DNA of 64,000 bases from Candidatus Cottocaccamicrobium excrementipullorum (GTDB lineage Bacteria > Bacillota > Clostridia > Lachnospirales > Lachnospiraceae): the NCBI GenBank assembly GCA_018713255.1, contig DVFL01000006.1, positions 1-64,000 of the forward strand, given 5' to 3'. Position numbers and translations under genes: made by a program. This document shows, piece after piece, positions 15,648 through 22,442 of this stretch. Positions within the stretch are counted from its first letter, which is position 1, and each line of letters starts with the position of its first letter. The notes below the pieces were generated by a model. The model saw only the letters and a program-made list of their open reading frames with translations, did no database searches and was not told where the DNA came from.

Positions 15648-16073
15648 ATGGACAAGAGCATCCTTGAGCAATACATTGATGCTTGCGCTTTATGGGAAAT
15701 GGCTGAAGCAGAGCTAAGAGAGATTAGAAAACGAAAACAATCGATTGTGCAGGACTCCGTTAAGGGGTCCATGCACGATTTTCCATATTCAGGGAAAACA
15801 TTTCATATCGAGGGGATTTCTCCTGATGCCGAAGAGGCCAGTAAAGAAGAGGACTACCAGGAAAAACTGGCAAACCGGCGGAAGGAGTCGGCACAGGATA
15901 TAAAGAAACAGGTGGACGAGTGGCTGCTTACCGTATCCCCAAGAATGCAGCGCATCATCAGATATAAGATATTTGATAAAATGACGTGGGGAGAGGTGGC
16001 TGTCAAGATGGGTAGAAAAGCCACGGCAGACGGAATACGCATGGAGTTTCAGCGGTTCATGGAGGATACGTGA
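15648..16073 (+). CDS. ArpU/RinA-like late transcription regulator
   Basis: 141 aa. A long N-terminal helix region leads to a sigma-region-4-like helix-turn-helix at the end (SPRMQRIIRYKIFDKMTWGE, then VAVKMGRKATADGIRMEFQRF). Proteins of this type activate late operons of Firmicute phages. It is the last early gene, directly before three 9-bp direct repeats and a -10 box (16078-16120), the expected target. It would therefore switch on the transcript carrying the unusual tRNA and the virion genes. Confidence 0.8.
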   Translation: MDKSILEQYIDACALWEMAEAELREIRKRKQSIVQDSVKGSMHDFPYSGKTFHIEGISPDAEEASKEEDYQEKLANRRKESAQDIKKQVDEWLLTVSPRMQRIIRYKIFDKMTWGEVAVKMGRKATADGIRMEFQRFMEDT

Positions 16074-16077
16074 AAGT

Positions 16078-16120
16078 TTGTTCGTTTTGTTCGCTCTGTT
16101 CGTTTTCCGTGTGCTATATT
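16078..16120 (+). promoter_or_regulatory. Predicted late promoter with triple direct repeat
   Basis: GTTCG recurs at 16080, 16089 and 16098 with an exact 9-bp period (units like TTTGTTCGT). A -10 box TATATT follows at 16115-16120, with no consensus -35 at the expected place. This is the layout of an activator-dependent promoter. The late regulator gene ends 5 bp upstream. The transcript would start near 16127. Confidence 0.65.
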
Positions 16121-16179
16121 GTATCCTGCAAGCATCGATGAGATGCAAGCTCTTACTTATCCTCTTTGTTTTTTTCGCC

Positions 16180-16279
16180 TGCCGGATGCCACAGTCTGGC
16201 GGGTGATTCGGGCCATAAGCGACGCGGCCCGATCTGCAAGCCGGGTGCAGATAGTCGCCCTTATACCCCATTCCCGGCA
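16180..16279 (+). ncRNA. Structured leader RNA between late promoter and tRNA
   Basis: An outer stem TGCCGG (16180-16185) with CCGGCA (16274-16279) encloses two clear hairpins: CGGGCC/GGCCCG (209-214 with 226-231, in 16 kb coordinates) and ATCTGCA/TGCAGAT (232-238 with 246-252). A weaker GGCG/CGCC closing helix is also present. It is about 100 nt with no ORF and no T-loop, so it is not a normal tRNA. It ends 4 nt before the tRNA and may guide tRNA processing or regulate the late transcript. No family recognised. Confidence 0.5.
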
Positions 16280-16283
16280 TTAT

Positions 16284-16357
16284 CGCAGGGTGGAGCAGTT
16301 TGGTAGCTCGCCGGGTTTATGCCCCGGAGGTCGCAGGCTCGAATCCTGCCCCTGCAA
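16284..16357 (+). tRNA. Initiator-type tRNA with anticodon UAU (reads AUA)
   Basis: A cloverleaf of 74 nt. Acceptor GCAGGG pairs with CCCTGC, while C1 (16284) faces A72 (16356) unpaired, the mismatch that marks bacterial initiator tRNAs for formylation. The anticodon stem has GGG (16313-16315) opposite CCC (16323-16325), the initiator P-site signature. The D-arm GAGCAGTTTGGTAGCTC and variable loop AGGTC match tRNA-fMet. The loop TTTATGC gives anticodon TAT where fMet has CAT. The T-loop is CTCGAAT, with C at position 54 instead of T. CCA is not encoded. It lies just upstream of late genes that start with ATA. Charging with Ile or Met cannot be told from sequence. Confidence 0.9.
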
Positions 16358-16390
16358 TTTTACTGTCATAATTTCATAATTTTCTCCTGC

Positions 16391-16427
16391 AAAGGACGTC
16401 TAGGAATTGGCCTGGACGTCCTTTTTT
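16391..16427 (+). terminator. Strong terminator between the tRNA and the terminase genes
   Basis: AAAGGACGTC (16391-16400) and GACGTCCTTT (16415-16424) form a perfect 10-bp stem followed by a T-run. No promoter is visible in the 35 bp before the terminase gene, so late mRNA should arise by readthrough. The tRNA would then be made in excess over late mRNA. Confidence 0.8.
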
Positions 16428-16462
16428 GTGTGGAAATCCCCTAAGAACGGAAGGTGAGGTGA

Positions 16463-16978
16463 TTGGCAAACAATGAAAACTTAATCCCGTTTAGCAAACG
16501 AAGCAAGAACGAAGCGAGGGAAAGTGGAAGAAAAGGCGGAAAAGCATCCGGCGAGACCAGACGCAAAAAGGCTAATTTCCGGAAAGCCCTAAATTCCCTA
16601 TTGACTGCAAAGATTGACCATCCGGATTGGACGCCATTCCTGGAATCTTTAGGCTTGGACAGCACTGTGGAGGCGGCTGTGAATGCCGCTATGATCCGCG
16701 AAGCGCTGAACGGAAACGTTAAGGCCTATGAAGCGATAGCCAGATACTCTGGTCAGTCTGATCGAACAGAAGCGGATCAGGAGGAGCAGAAGGCTAGGAC
16801 AGAGGCCGCCAAGGCACAGACGGCAGCGGCAAAAGCAAAATCCGGCCAGGACGAGGAAGAAGAAGCCCCGGATGATGGATTTCTGGAAGCCTTAAAGGGG
16901 TCGGCGGCCGAGGACTGGGAAGGCGCAGAACCGCCAGCTGAAGAGGAGGATGGGCTGGAAGATGATAAAGAAACGTAG
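16463..16978 (+). CDS. terS: Terminase small subunit
   Basis: 171 aa from TTG at 16463 (ANNENLIPFSKRS) after GGAAGGTGAGGTGAT. The basic N-terminus with a GRKGGKASGETRRKKAN segment and a helical middle (VEAAVNAAMIREALNGNVKAYEAIARYSG) suit DNA recognition by the small terminase. The C-terminus is strongly acidic. It overlaps the large-subunit gene by 17 bp, the usual pairing. Confidence 0.8.
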   Translation: MANNENLIPFSKRSKNEARESGRKGGKASGETRRKKANFRKALNSLLTAKIDHPDWTPFLESLGLDSTVEAAVNAAMIREALNGNVKAYEAIARYSGQSDRTEADQEEQKARTEAAKAQTAAAKAKSGQDEEEEAPDDGFLEALKGSAAEDWEGAEPPAEEEDGLEDDKET

Positions 16979-18260
16979 GCCAATATTTAAGTTTAAGCCG
17001 TTTTCGAGAAAGCAGAGGATGGTCCTGAACTGGTGGACGGAAAACAGCCCGGTCAAGGACTATGATGGAGTTATCGCGGACGGCGCAATCCGATCTGGAA
17101 AGACCGTTTCCATGTCACTTTCCTTTGTGTTTTGGGCAATGGAAAACTTCAATGGGGAAAATTTTATCATGGCCGGAAAGACGATCAGCTCCTTTCAGAG
17201 GAACGTGCTTACGAACCTGAAGACTATGCTGCGGAGCCGAGGATATCATTGTATCCATCACATATCTGGCGAGACGCCAAACATGATGGAAGTGTCCCGA
17301 AAAGGCGTGACCAATTATTTCTACATCTTTGGCGGGAAAGATGAGGGATCCCAGGATCTGGTGCAAGGTATTACGGCCGCCGGCGCTTTTTTTGACGAGG
17401 TAGCGCTGATGCCAGAATCATTTGTAAACCAGGCTACTGGTCGATGCTCCGTGGAAGGCGCGAAGTGGTGGTTTAACTGCAACCCGGGCGGGCCATTACA
17501 CTGGTTTAAGGTCAACTGGATCGATAAATGCAGGCAGAAAAAGCTGCTGTACCTGCATTTTACAATGGATGACAACCTGAGCCTGTCAGAAAAGATCAAA
17601 GCCAAGTACCGGAGCATGTATGCCGGGGTATTCTTCTTGCGATACATCAAGGGGCTGTGGAAAACCGCTGAGGGCCTGATTTACACCATGTTTACGGATG
17701 CCAATCTGTATGATCAGCTGGACGATCGTACCCGGCACATATCCAACAAGGTCATTGCGGTGGACTACGGCACCACAAACCCATGTGTATTTTTGGAAAC
17801 CTGGGATGACGGGGAAACAATCTGGGTGGAGCGGGAATACCGGTGGGACAGCCGATCAGAAGAAGCCCGGCGATCCCCTAATCCGCAGAAAACAGATGCC
17901 CAGTATGCAGATGATATGGCTGAATTCATGGGAAGCCGACCGGCAGATCAGTGCCTGATCATTGTGGACCCTTCCGCTGCATCATTTATTCAGGAGCTTC
18001 GGAGCCGCGGATGGGTGGTCAAGGAAGCGGACAATGAGGTACTGGACGGCATCCGGAAGGTGGGCGCATTATACGCGAAACGTCAGATCAGGATAAACCG
18101 GAACAACTGCAAGGGCCTGATTTCTGAAACACAGTCCTATGTATGGGATGATAAAGCTGCTGAGCGCGGCGAAGAGAAACCAGTAAAACAGTTGGATCAC
18201 GGGCCGGATGCATTACGGTATCGAGTAAATGCACTGCCGGCGTGGAGAATTGGAATATAA
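16962..18260 (+). CDS. terL: Terminase large subunit
   Basis: 432 aa packaging motor and nuclease. ATPase: Walker A GAIRSGKTVS near residue 40, Walker B GAFFDEVAL near 145. RNase-H-like nuclease: VIAVDYGTTNPCVFLE, LIIVDPSAASF and LDHGPDALRY supply the three acidic sites. The ATG at 16962 (MIKKRRPIFKFKPFS) is preferred over 16950, which lies right against GGAGG. It starts with ATG, not ATA, unlike many later genes. Confidence 0.95.
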   Translation: MIKKRRPIFKFKPFSRKQRMVLNWWTENSPVKDYDGVIADGAIRSGKTVSMSLSFVFWAMENFNGENFIMAGKTISSFQRNVLTNLKTMLRSRGYHCIHHISGETPNMMEVSRKGVTNYFYIFGGKDEGSQDLVQGITAAGAFFDEVALMPESFVNQATGRCSVEGAKWWFNCNPGGPLHWFKVNWIDKCRQKKLLYLHFTMDDNLSLSEKIKAKYRSMYAGVFFLRYIKGLWKTAEGLIYTMFTDANLYDQLDDRTRHISNKVIAVDYGTTNPCVFLETWDDGETIWVEREYRWDSRSEEARRSPNPQKTDAQYADDMAEFMGSRPADQCLIIVDPSAASFIQELRSRGWVVKEADNEVLDGIRKVGALYAKRQIRINRNNCKGLISETQSYVWDDKAAERGEEKPVKQLDHGPDALRYRVNALPAWRIGI

Positions 18261-18265
18261 ATGAC

Positions 18266-18382
18266 ATGGCAAATTTAATCAGTTTTATTTTTGCGGTCGC
18301 TATGGCCGTTTATTATTGGCGTAATCATCGCCCGGTGCTAAGCATGATATTTTTAGCATCAGGCATTATAGCAACTATGTAA
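18266..18382 (+). CDS. Small membrane protein after terminase
   Basis: 38 aa: two hydrophobic stretches (MANLISFIFAVAMAVYYW and LSMIFLASGIIATM) joined by RNHRP. The ribosome site is weak (GGAATATAA). It fills the gap between terminase and the next gene. No family recognised; coding is likely but not certain. Confidence 0.5.
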   Translation: MANLISFIFAVAMAVYYWRNHRPVLSMIFLASGIIATM

Positions 18383-18395
18383 AGGAGGGAATTGA

Positions 18396-18692
18396 ATGGC
18401 GTGGTTAGGAATACAGACGGTTTCGACTACCGGGGATACTCCAGTGCAGGTTGAGCTTGGGGTGCGGTGCCAGCAGACGCTTGTCAAGAATTTCGGAGAA
18501 AACGATATCTGGGTGGGTGTGGAATCTGACGCAACCAAGACCGAAGGCATGGCGCGGATCCCGGCAGGCACAGCGCAGGTGGTTGGCGGAAATGTTAATG
18601 GGCCGTGGCCCTATGAGGCATTTGACACATTGTATATCATTTCTGACGCATCAGAAACGGATTCCGTCGAGGTGCAGCCAGTGCAGTATTGA
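18396..18692 (+). CDS. Small beta-rich virion-associated protein (hypothetical)
   Basis: 98 aa from ATG after AAAGGAGGGAATTGA. Strand-rich (VQVELGVRCQQTLVKNFG, then DTLYIISDASETDSVEVQ), like small phage structural proteins. It sits directly before the DGR target, whose ribosome site overlaps its stop. It may be a base or partner for that variable protein, which is inference. Confidence 0.65.
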   Translation: MAWLGIQTVSTTGDTPVQVELGVRCQQTLVKNFGENDIWVGVESDATKTEGMARIPAGTAQVVGGNVNGPWPYEAFDTLYIISDASETDSVEVQPVQY

Positions 18693-18706
18693 TGGAGGTA
18701 TGATGC

Positions 18707-20410
18707 ATAAACGTTATCGGAAATAGGCCGGGAGGAATCTATCCGCTAAGGAATACTGGCGGAGGAGGCGGGACCGGAACTACAAACTACAATAATCTGA
18801 CCAATAAGCCGTCCATAAACGGCGTGACGCTGCAGGGTGATCTGAGTGCCGAGGATTTGGGATTGATGCCGGCGGATTCGCAAAGCAGCCTAGAACAGGC
18901 CATTGAAACCTACTACGCTCTCCGCCGCACCGGAAAAGTCTACCAGACAAAGTTATGGAAGTTTTTAGACAACCCATCCAGTGCTGGAGAAAAGCTGTTG
19001 GATAATACAGGGCTGGCGTTTGCCCCGTCCACAGATGTGTCTGAAGCTGAGGACGATTACCTGAACGGCCAGAACCACCTGTTTGACTGGGTACATGTAA
19101 ACTACATCCGGGACAGTGATAGTACACCCCGTCCAACCGCAATCGAGGGTATGGACAGCTACAAAACAACCGGAGCGGTGGATGTTGGGGCCATGCAGAT
19201 GAGCTGGTGGTTTAAATGGGACGCCAGCAATCCAGATTATGACCTGATTACCATTTCTGACCTGCCGCACCCAGAATTGGGATTACAGCCTTGGACTGAA
19301 TGCAAAAAGGCAGACGACACGGTTGCGCCCTGGTGCATTGGCAGCGCTTATTTTTCCGGCATTGCATCTGATGGCCTGCCGCGGTCACAGCCGGGGTTAA
19401 AGCCAGAACGTGCCCAATCGCATAATAACATGATCACCAATTACCAGAAAAAGGGAGAGGGATATTGGGGCGCGGGCTCTGAAGCGAATACGTTCCAATT
19501 TATCATGAACGCCATCAAGGGCGCAACCAAAAACAGCCAGACGCTGTATGCCGGATGTACATCCTACAATTATCAGTACGAGGCGGCTGTGCAGTCCGAA
19601 ACCGCCCACACCTATTTCCCGGTCACGAATGCCCAGGCTGGCAATCTGGTGGTAGGCAGCTATGTATCCGTGGGATATGGCAGCAACAATGATGGCGCGG
19701 TTAATCAGGACAGGGGACAATCATCGGTACATGCCTATGCAGATGATGTAAAAATTCTATCCATTGAAACCCTGGATGGCAGCAATATGGCGGTGTATCT
19801 TGATATCCCAGAAGAGTCGGCATTTAACACGATGCCGCATGTCCACACCGAAACACTATCAGCCCCCATCATCCTGTCAACAATGCACTGGTGGTCTGGG
19901 GCTACGGATGCGGTCAAAGGACGGCATGATGGTTCACCGGGCAGCAACACTAACGGCAAGTATCCGTACCGAGTACAGGGCCGCGAGTATGCAGTGGGCG
20001 GATATATGGTTGCATCGGATACGGTCATGGATTTGCAGGCCGATTTTACCAAAAAAGTGCTGGTGGCGCCAAAGGGCGTAGCGCACTCTTCGTCTGACAC
20101 AACAATCCGCAGTACATACACAGAGATTGGCACAATCCCGGCGGCGGCCGCAGGCAACAACGCAGATTGGTGGGTTGGGGACGTAACCCTGGACAATGAC
20201 ACCGGCGCATGGTTTCCATCCGTTGAGGGTTCTGGCTCTTCCCAGGGTACTGGTGACAGGGTTTATGCTGGCGGCGCAACAGCAACATCTGGTCTCCGCG
20301 AGTATTTACAGGGCGGGGACCTCAGGGCCGGCTCGAATGCCGGCGCTTCCTACCTGTACTGCTGGTACTGGCTGGGCGGGTCGAACTGGTACTACCTGTC
20401 GCGCGATTAA
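18707..20410 (+). CDS. DGR target: variable receptor-binding-type protein (ATA start)
   Basis: 567 aa. The N-terminus carries the tail-collar/fibre motif YNNLTNKPSINGVTLQGD (residues about 29-46), which precedes the first canonical in-frame start (GTG 18824) and so must be translated. ATA at 18707 is 8 nt after GGAGG and follows an in-frame TGA, so no ATG start is possible. The body is strand-rich. The C-terminal 32 residues (VR, 536-567) form a C-type-lectin-like surface with SYLYCWYWLGGSNWYYL, diversified by the retroelement. It sits between terminase and portal, an unusual place for a fibre gene. Adhesion function is inferred. Confidence 0.9.
   Translation: MNVIGNRPGGIYPLRNTGGGGGTGTTNYNNLTNKPSINGVTLQGDLSAEDLGLMPADSQSSLEQAIETYYALRRTGKVYQTKLWKFLDNPSSAGEKLLDNTGLAFAPSTDVSEAEDDYLNGQNHLFDWVHVNYIRDSDSTPRPTAIEGMDSYKTTGAVDVGAMQMSWWFKWDASNPDYDLITISDLPHPELGLQPWTECKKADDTVAPWCIGSAYFSGIASDGLPRSQPGLKPERAQSHNNMITNYQKKGEGYWGAGSEANTFQFIMNAIKGATKNSQTLYAGCTSYNYQYEAAVQSETAHTYFPVTNAQAGNLVVGSYVSVGYGSNNDGAVNQDRGQSSVHAYADDVKILSIETLDGSNMAVYLDIPEESAFNTMPHVHTETLSAPIILSTMHWWSGATDAVKGRHDGSPGSNTNGKYPYRVQGREYAVGGYMVASDTVMDLQADFTKKVLVAPKGVAHSSSDTTIRSTYTEIGTIPAAAAGNNADWWVGDVTLDNDTGAWFPSVEGSGSSQGTGDRVYAGGATATSGLREYLQGGDLRAGSNAGASYLYCWYWLGGSNWYYLSRD
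20312..20409 (+). repeat. DGR variable repeat (VR)
   Basis: 98 bp at the 3' end of the target gene, aligned without gaps to TR at 20487-20584. Twelve positions differ and every one is an adenine in TR (A to T seven times, A to G four times, A to C once). This is the signature of adenine-specific mutagenic retrohoming. Confidence 0.97.
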
Positions 20411-20416
20411 CGGCCT

Positions 20417-20460
20417 TCCGGGGGTGAATTTCCCCGGAGGGGAAAGAGGGGATCTCCCCT
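20417..20460 (+). other. Hairpins downstream of VR (DGR recognition element)
   Basis: TCCGGGG (20417-20423) pairs with CCCCGGA (20432-20438), 7 bp below the VR end. AGGGGATCTCCCCT (20447-20460) is a perfect 14-bp palindrome. Inverted repeats just after VR are known to help target recognition in other DGRs. The gap 20411-20765 holds only these, the TR and the RT leader. Confidence 0.65.
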
Positions 20461-20486
20461 TAATAAATAAGGACTCACGGCGCAAA

Positions 20487-20584
20487 GGCGGGGACCTCAG
20501 GAACGGCTCGAATGCCGGCGCATCCTACCTGAACTGCAGGAACAGGCTGAGCAGGACGAACTGGAACTACCTGTCGCGCAATTA
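20487..20584 (+). repeat. DGR template repeat (TR)
   Basis: Donor copy of the VR, 77 bp downstream of the target gene and 181 bp before the RT gene. Read in the VR frame it is rich in AAC and AGG codons exactly at the variable residues (NGSN, YLNCRNRLSRTNWNYL). It would be transcribed as part of a TR RNA continuing towards RT. Confidence 0.97.
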
Positions 20585-20765
20585 CACAATAATATTTTGC
20601 GTCGTGTTTCGCAGCTGAAGCTGTAGCCTAAAGGCTCTTTGGGTTGAAATAACCCTAAAATAAGTAAGAAAGGCCAGCCGAAATCCCGGCGGGGAAAGTA
20701 GGGGTGTGCATGGAGTTGCACACCGGGGCTAGTAGAAAAACCGAAAACCCTCTTTAAAATAATCG

Positions 20766-21911
20766 ATGAAAAGATTATGCAAGGACGTTGACATAACGGA
20801 CAGGGGCCTGATTAGTCGGGCAGTATACGCCTGCCTGCGAAAAAAGTACAAGCGTAATGATACTATTAAATTCCTGTCGGGATTCACAGTTCTGACAGGC
20901 AACCAAATCAGATACATCCTCCACCGCGGAGAGAAGGTAGCTCTGCGGTGGATTGTGGAGCGGGTGATTGATTCCGTCCGAGAAGAGATCATCACCTGGA
21001 ACATATCCTTCCCGGCCATCTGGTACCGCATTAAAGTTGACGGGTCGAGTGGGAAACTGAGAAGAATCGGCATCCAGAACATTAAACAGCAGCTATACGA
21101 TTACATCGCTGTTGAGGCCCTGGAACCGTTCTGGCGGCGCTTTGGGGAATATCAATATGCATCGATTAAGGGCCGTGGAACCACAAAAGGAAAGAACGTG
21201 ATCCAGCGGTGGATGCGGAACCCTAACATGCGGTACTTTGTAAAACTGGATGTTCGTAAGTGCTTTGAGAGCATCGACCACGATAAGTTGACGAACTTCC
21301 TTCGGCGGCACATTAAAAATGATCTCCTTCTTAGGCTGGTTGAACTTTTGGTTGACAGCTTTGAACAGGGATTAAGTATTGGCTCTTACCTGAGCCAGTA
21401 TCTATGCAATGCCTACATGAGCATCATCTACCACCAGATCAAAGAGCACATGTATAAAATCAGGCGCGGAACTAGGACAAACCTGGTGCATCGGTGCCTG
21501 ATTTACATGGATGACATCCTGATGATCGGAAGCCGCAAACGTGACCTGGAAAAGGCAATTAAGCTGGTATCCGTCACGGCAAAAGACATGGGCCTGACGA
21601 TTAAACCTAATTACCAGGTTTACCCCGTTGACAGATATTGCGTTGATATGCTGGGGTATAGGGTTTACCGGACGCACACGGAGATTCGTAAGGCAATATT
21701 TATCCGCGCCCGCCGGGCATACAAAAAGTTCCGAAAGAACCCGACCACCAAGGCGGCTCGGAAATGTATATCGTACTATGGCTATTTCAAACATAGCAAT
21801 AGTCGCAGAATTGAGAAACGTTGGAAAGTAAAGAGCACCATTAAAAACTGTAAAGGAGTGATACGGTATGGCTATGAAAGCACGGTTTTCCAGTCAGCAA
21901 CAACCGGTTAA
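20766..21911 (+). CDS. DGR-type reverse transcriptase
   Basis: 381 aa. RT motifs in order: FVKLDVRKCFESID (about 158-171), the DGR hallmark LSIGSYLSQYLCN (203-215) with SQ, and the catalytic YMDDILMIG (247-255). The C-terminal thumb is basic. It copies TR RNA with adenine errors into cDNA that replaces VR. The ATG at 20766 is preceded by an in-frame stop; its ribosome site is weak, suggesting low expression. No Avd-like accessory gene is evident nearby. The end overlaps the next gene by 44 bp. Confidence 0.96.
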   Translation: MKRLCKDVDITDRGLISRAVYACLRKKYKRNDTIKFLSGFTVLTGNQIRYILHRGEKVALRWIVERVIDSVREEIITWNISFPAIWYRIKVDGSSGKLRRIGIQNIKQQLYDYIAVEALEPFWRRFGEYQYASIKGRGTTKGKNVIQRWMRNPNMRYFVKLDVRKCFESIDHDKLTNFLRRHIKNDLLLRLVELLVDSFEQGLSIGSYLSQYLCNAYMSIIYHQIKEHMYKIRRGTRTNLVHRCLIYMDDILMIGSRKRDLEKAIKLVSVTAKDMGLTIKPNYQVYPVDRYCVDMLGYRVYRTHTEIRKAIFIRARRAYKKFRKNPTTKAARKCISYYGYFKHSNSRRIEKRWKVKSTIKNCKGVIRYGYESTVFQSATTG

Positions 21912-22191
21912 GGTTGTGGAGGCGGACGGAGCGGCGTATGTATTTATTTGCCTAAACGGGGAGGAAAAGACGGAAACCTACCCAGATATGGGAGAAGGCC
22001 AGACGCAAGAAACATACTACGAATATGACTACAATGAGATTGTTTGCCCAATAGATAGAAATCTGCTGCAGAATATCCAGGATAACCCAGAGGAGTATTT
22101 GGATTACGAATATCAGCCGTATGGGTTAAGCATCGAAGAACGAGTATCGGCCCTGGAAGAATCTGTGTTTTCCGAAACTAAGGCGAAATAA
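21868..22191 (+). CDS. Hypothetical acidic phage protein after the RT
   Basis: 107 aa. The ATG at 21868 follows AAAGGAGTGATACGGT. Strand-rich first half, then tyrosine- and acid-rich (YYEYDYNEIVCPID, DYEYQPYGLSIEERV). Its acidity and length do not fit the basic four-helix Avd protein of other DGRs, so I do not call it Avd. It may be a small virion or chaperone protein. Confidence 0.65.
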   Translation: MAMKARFSSQQQPVKVVEADGAAYVFICLNGEEKTETYPDMGEGQTQETYYEYDYNEIVCPIDRNLLQNIQDNPEEYLDYEYQPYGLSIEERVSALEESVFSETKAK

Positions 22192-22241
22192 AGGATGGGC
22201 ACCGGCACCATTGCAATCATGTGATAGGAGGATAATAGAGC

Positions 22242-22442
22242 ATGACCAGTTTTTTAAATTCCGAGATGATACTGTCTGTAATACAGCTGACGGAAATACA
22301 GTACAAAGCCTATCAGAAGTTCATGGAATTGTCTGGCGGTGACCGAACAGAAGCGGCCAGACAGACGGGGATTTTTATATCTGCGATAATGCATAGACCA
22401 GAGGGAGGTGGGAGCAATAGCAAAGAACAGGGCCCGACCTAA
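22242..22442 (+). CDS. Hypothetical small phage protein before portal
   Basis: 66 aa from ATG at 22242 after GGAGGATAATAGAGC. It contains VIQLTEIQYKAYQKFMELSG and a glycine-rich end. The last 26 bp overlap the portal gene, so the portal's GGAGG lies within its codons. Not recognised. Confidence 0.6.
   Translation: MTSFLNSEMILSVIQLTEIQYKAYQKFMELSGGDRTEAARQTGIFISAIMHRPEGGGSNSKEQGPT

Noticed and set aside
16284-16357. Calling this tRNA an ordinary elongator tRNA-Ile(UAU)
   Set aside because: The C1xA72 mismatch and GGG:CCC anticodon stem are initiator features not shared by elongator Ile tRNAs, and ATA start codons follow.
21868-22191. Avd accessory protein of the DGR
   Set aside because: The protein is acidic and strand-rich; Avd proteins are basic helical bundles. 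Its role stays unknown.
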